Below are positions 63,825 through 64,000 of a DNA stretch of 64,000 nucleotides, piece after piece. Location of the stretch: contig VHCO01000006.1 of the NCBI GenBank assembly GCA_016871715.1, positions 1-64,000 of the forward strand, written 5' to 3'. The translations under genes were made by a program, and so were the position numbers. The first letter of the stretch is position 1. The number at the start of each line of letters is the position of its first letter. Source of the stretch: Verrucomicrobiota bacterium (GTDB lineage: Bacteria; Verrucomicrobiota; Verrucomicrobiia; Limisphaerales; J093). The notes under the pieces are model-generated. The model saw only the letters and a program-made list of their open reading frames with translations, ran no database searches and had not been told where the DNA came from.

Positions 63825-64000
63825 ATGAGCCGCCAACCCAAAGACCGCATCGGGATTGGCCCCGGCCGAGCGGTGTGGACTGCGCTGGCCTGGCTGGCAG
63901 CGTTGTGGCCCGCGCCTGAGGCGGAGACTGCGGAACCGGCCTGGGAAGAAGGGGCCGGTTACCGGCGGCGGCCGTTGGTGGTGACGGCGCCGGGCCGGAC
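63825..64000 (+). CDS. N terminus of an exported protein, cut by the window end
   Basis: 58 codons open to the end: MSRQPKDRIGIGPGRAVWTA, LAWLAALWPAPEAETAEPAW and GYRRRPLVVTAPGRT. Signal peptide with cleavage near AEA. The segment EEGAGYRRRPLVV-APGRT resembles the first mature residues of ASPIC/UnbV (CRTAC1) proteins of this phylum, but too little is present to decide. Confidence 0.45.
   Translation, partial: MSRQPKDRIGIGPGRAVWTALAWLAALWPAPEAETAEPAWEEGAGYRRRPLVVTAPGR

Noticed and set aside
1-64000. tRNA or rRNA genes
   Set aside because: No cloverleaf with a TTCRA loop pattern or rRNA core sequence was recognised by eye; a covariance-model scan would be decisive.

Overview
The window is a high-GC bacterial chromosome segment, most likely from Verrucomicrobiota and near Limisphaerales/Pedosphaeraceae. 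The assignment rests on content, not on a marker gene. It holds a PEP-CTERM protein, a one-gene type II pseudopilin of the verrucomicrobial/planctomycetal kind, two DUF1080 proteins, Tat-exported Gfo/Idh/MocA oxidoreductases, PQQ-like propeller proteins and very large Ig/PA14/PPC-repeat secreted proteins. No rRNA, tRNA or CRISPR array was seen.

Region 1 (1-6.9 kb) is accessory DNA. It opens with a MITE-like inverted-repeat element, then a diversity-generating retroelement (DGR): an HRDC-domain accessory protein, a reverse transcriptase with the DGR motif IGNLTSQ and a YMDD box, and directly after it an adenine-rich template repeat with twelve AAC codons. No matching variable repeat or target gene is visible here, so the target is probably left of the window or acts in trans. 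Behind the DGR lies a 4 kb graveyard of toxin-antitoxin modules: three PIN-type copies, two MazF-type modules, two DUF2442/DUF4160 copies, and bits of secreted proteins. It is bounded by two copies of a ~108 bp sequence that also flanks the template repeat.

Region 2 (6.9-24.4 kb) has a PEP-CTERM protein with clear promoter and terminator, a carB gene encoding only the C-terminal half of carbamoyl-phosphate synthase large subunit, two PQQ-like propeller proteins, a decayed stretch with dispersed repeats, an oxidoreductase, purC, a five-gene envelope cluster (glycine-zipper, LpoB-like, COG3014-like, YcfL-like, unknown) and ubiE/menG. Palindromic dispersed repeats sit at the 3' ends of several genes.

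Region 3 (24.4-32.2 kb) holds an operon for a porin, an FMN-binding protein with a flavinylation motif, the flavin transferase ApbE and Lnt, behind a promoter whose spacer is a perfect 17 bp palindrome. hisD-hisC lie convergent to it. Region 4 (32.4-51.2 kb) carries secreted sugar-metabolism proteins, an SGNH-TPR protein, a polytopic membrane protein and two giant secreted proteins of 1435 and 1908 residues. Region 5 (51.4-64 kb) has a MacAB-like efflux operon with two separate permeases, a pseudopilin translationally coupled to a 1238-residue Sel1-repeat protein, then rpsO and pnp separated by a 79-nt near-perfect stem-loop, a tiny lipoprotein, an AlgH/YqgE protein and the start of a secreted protein.
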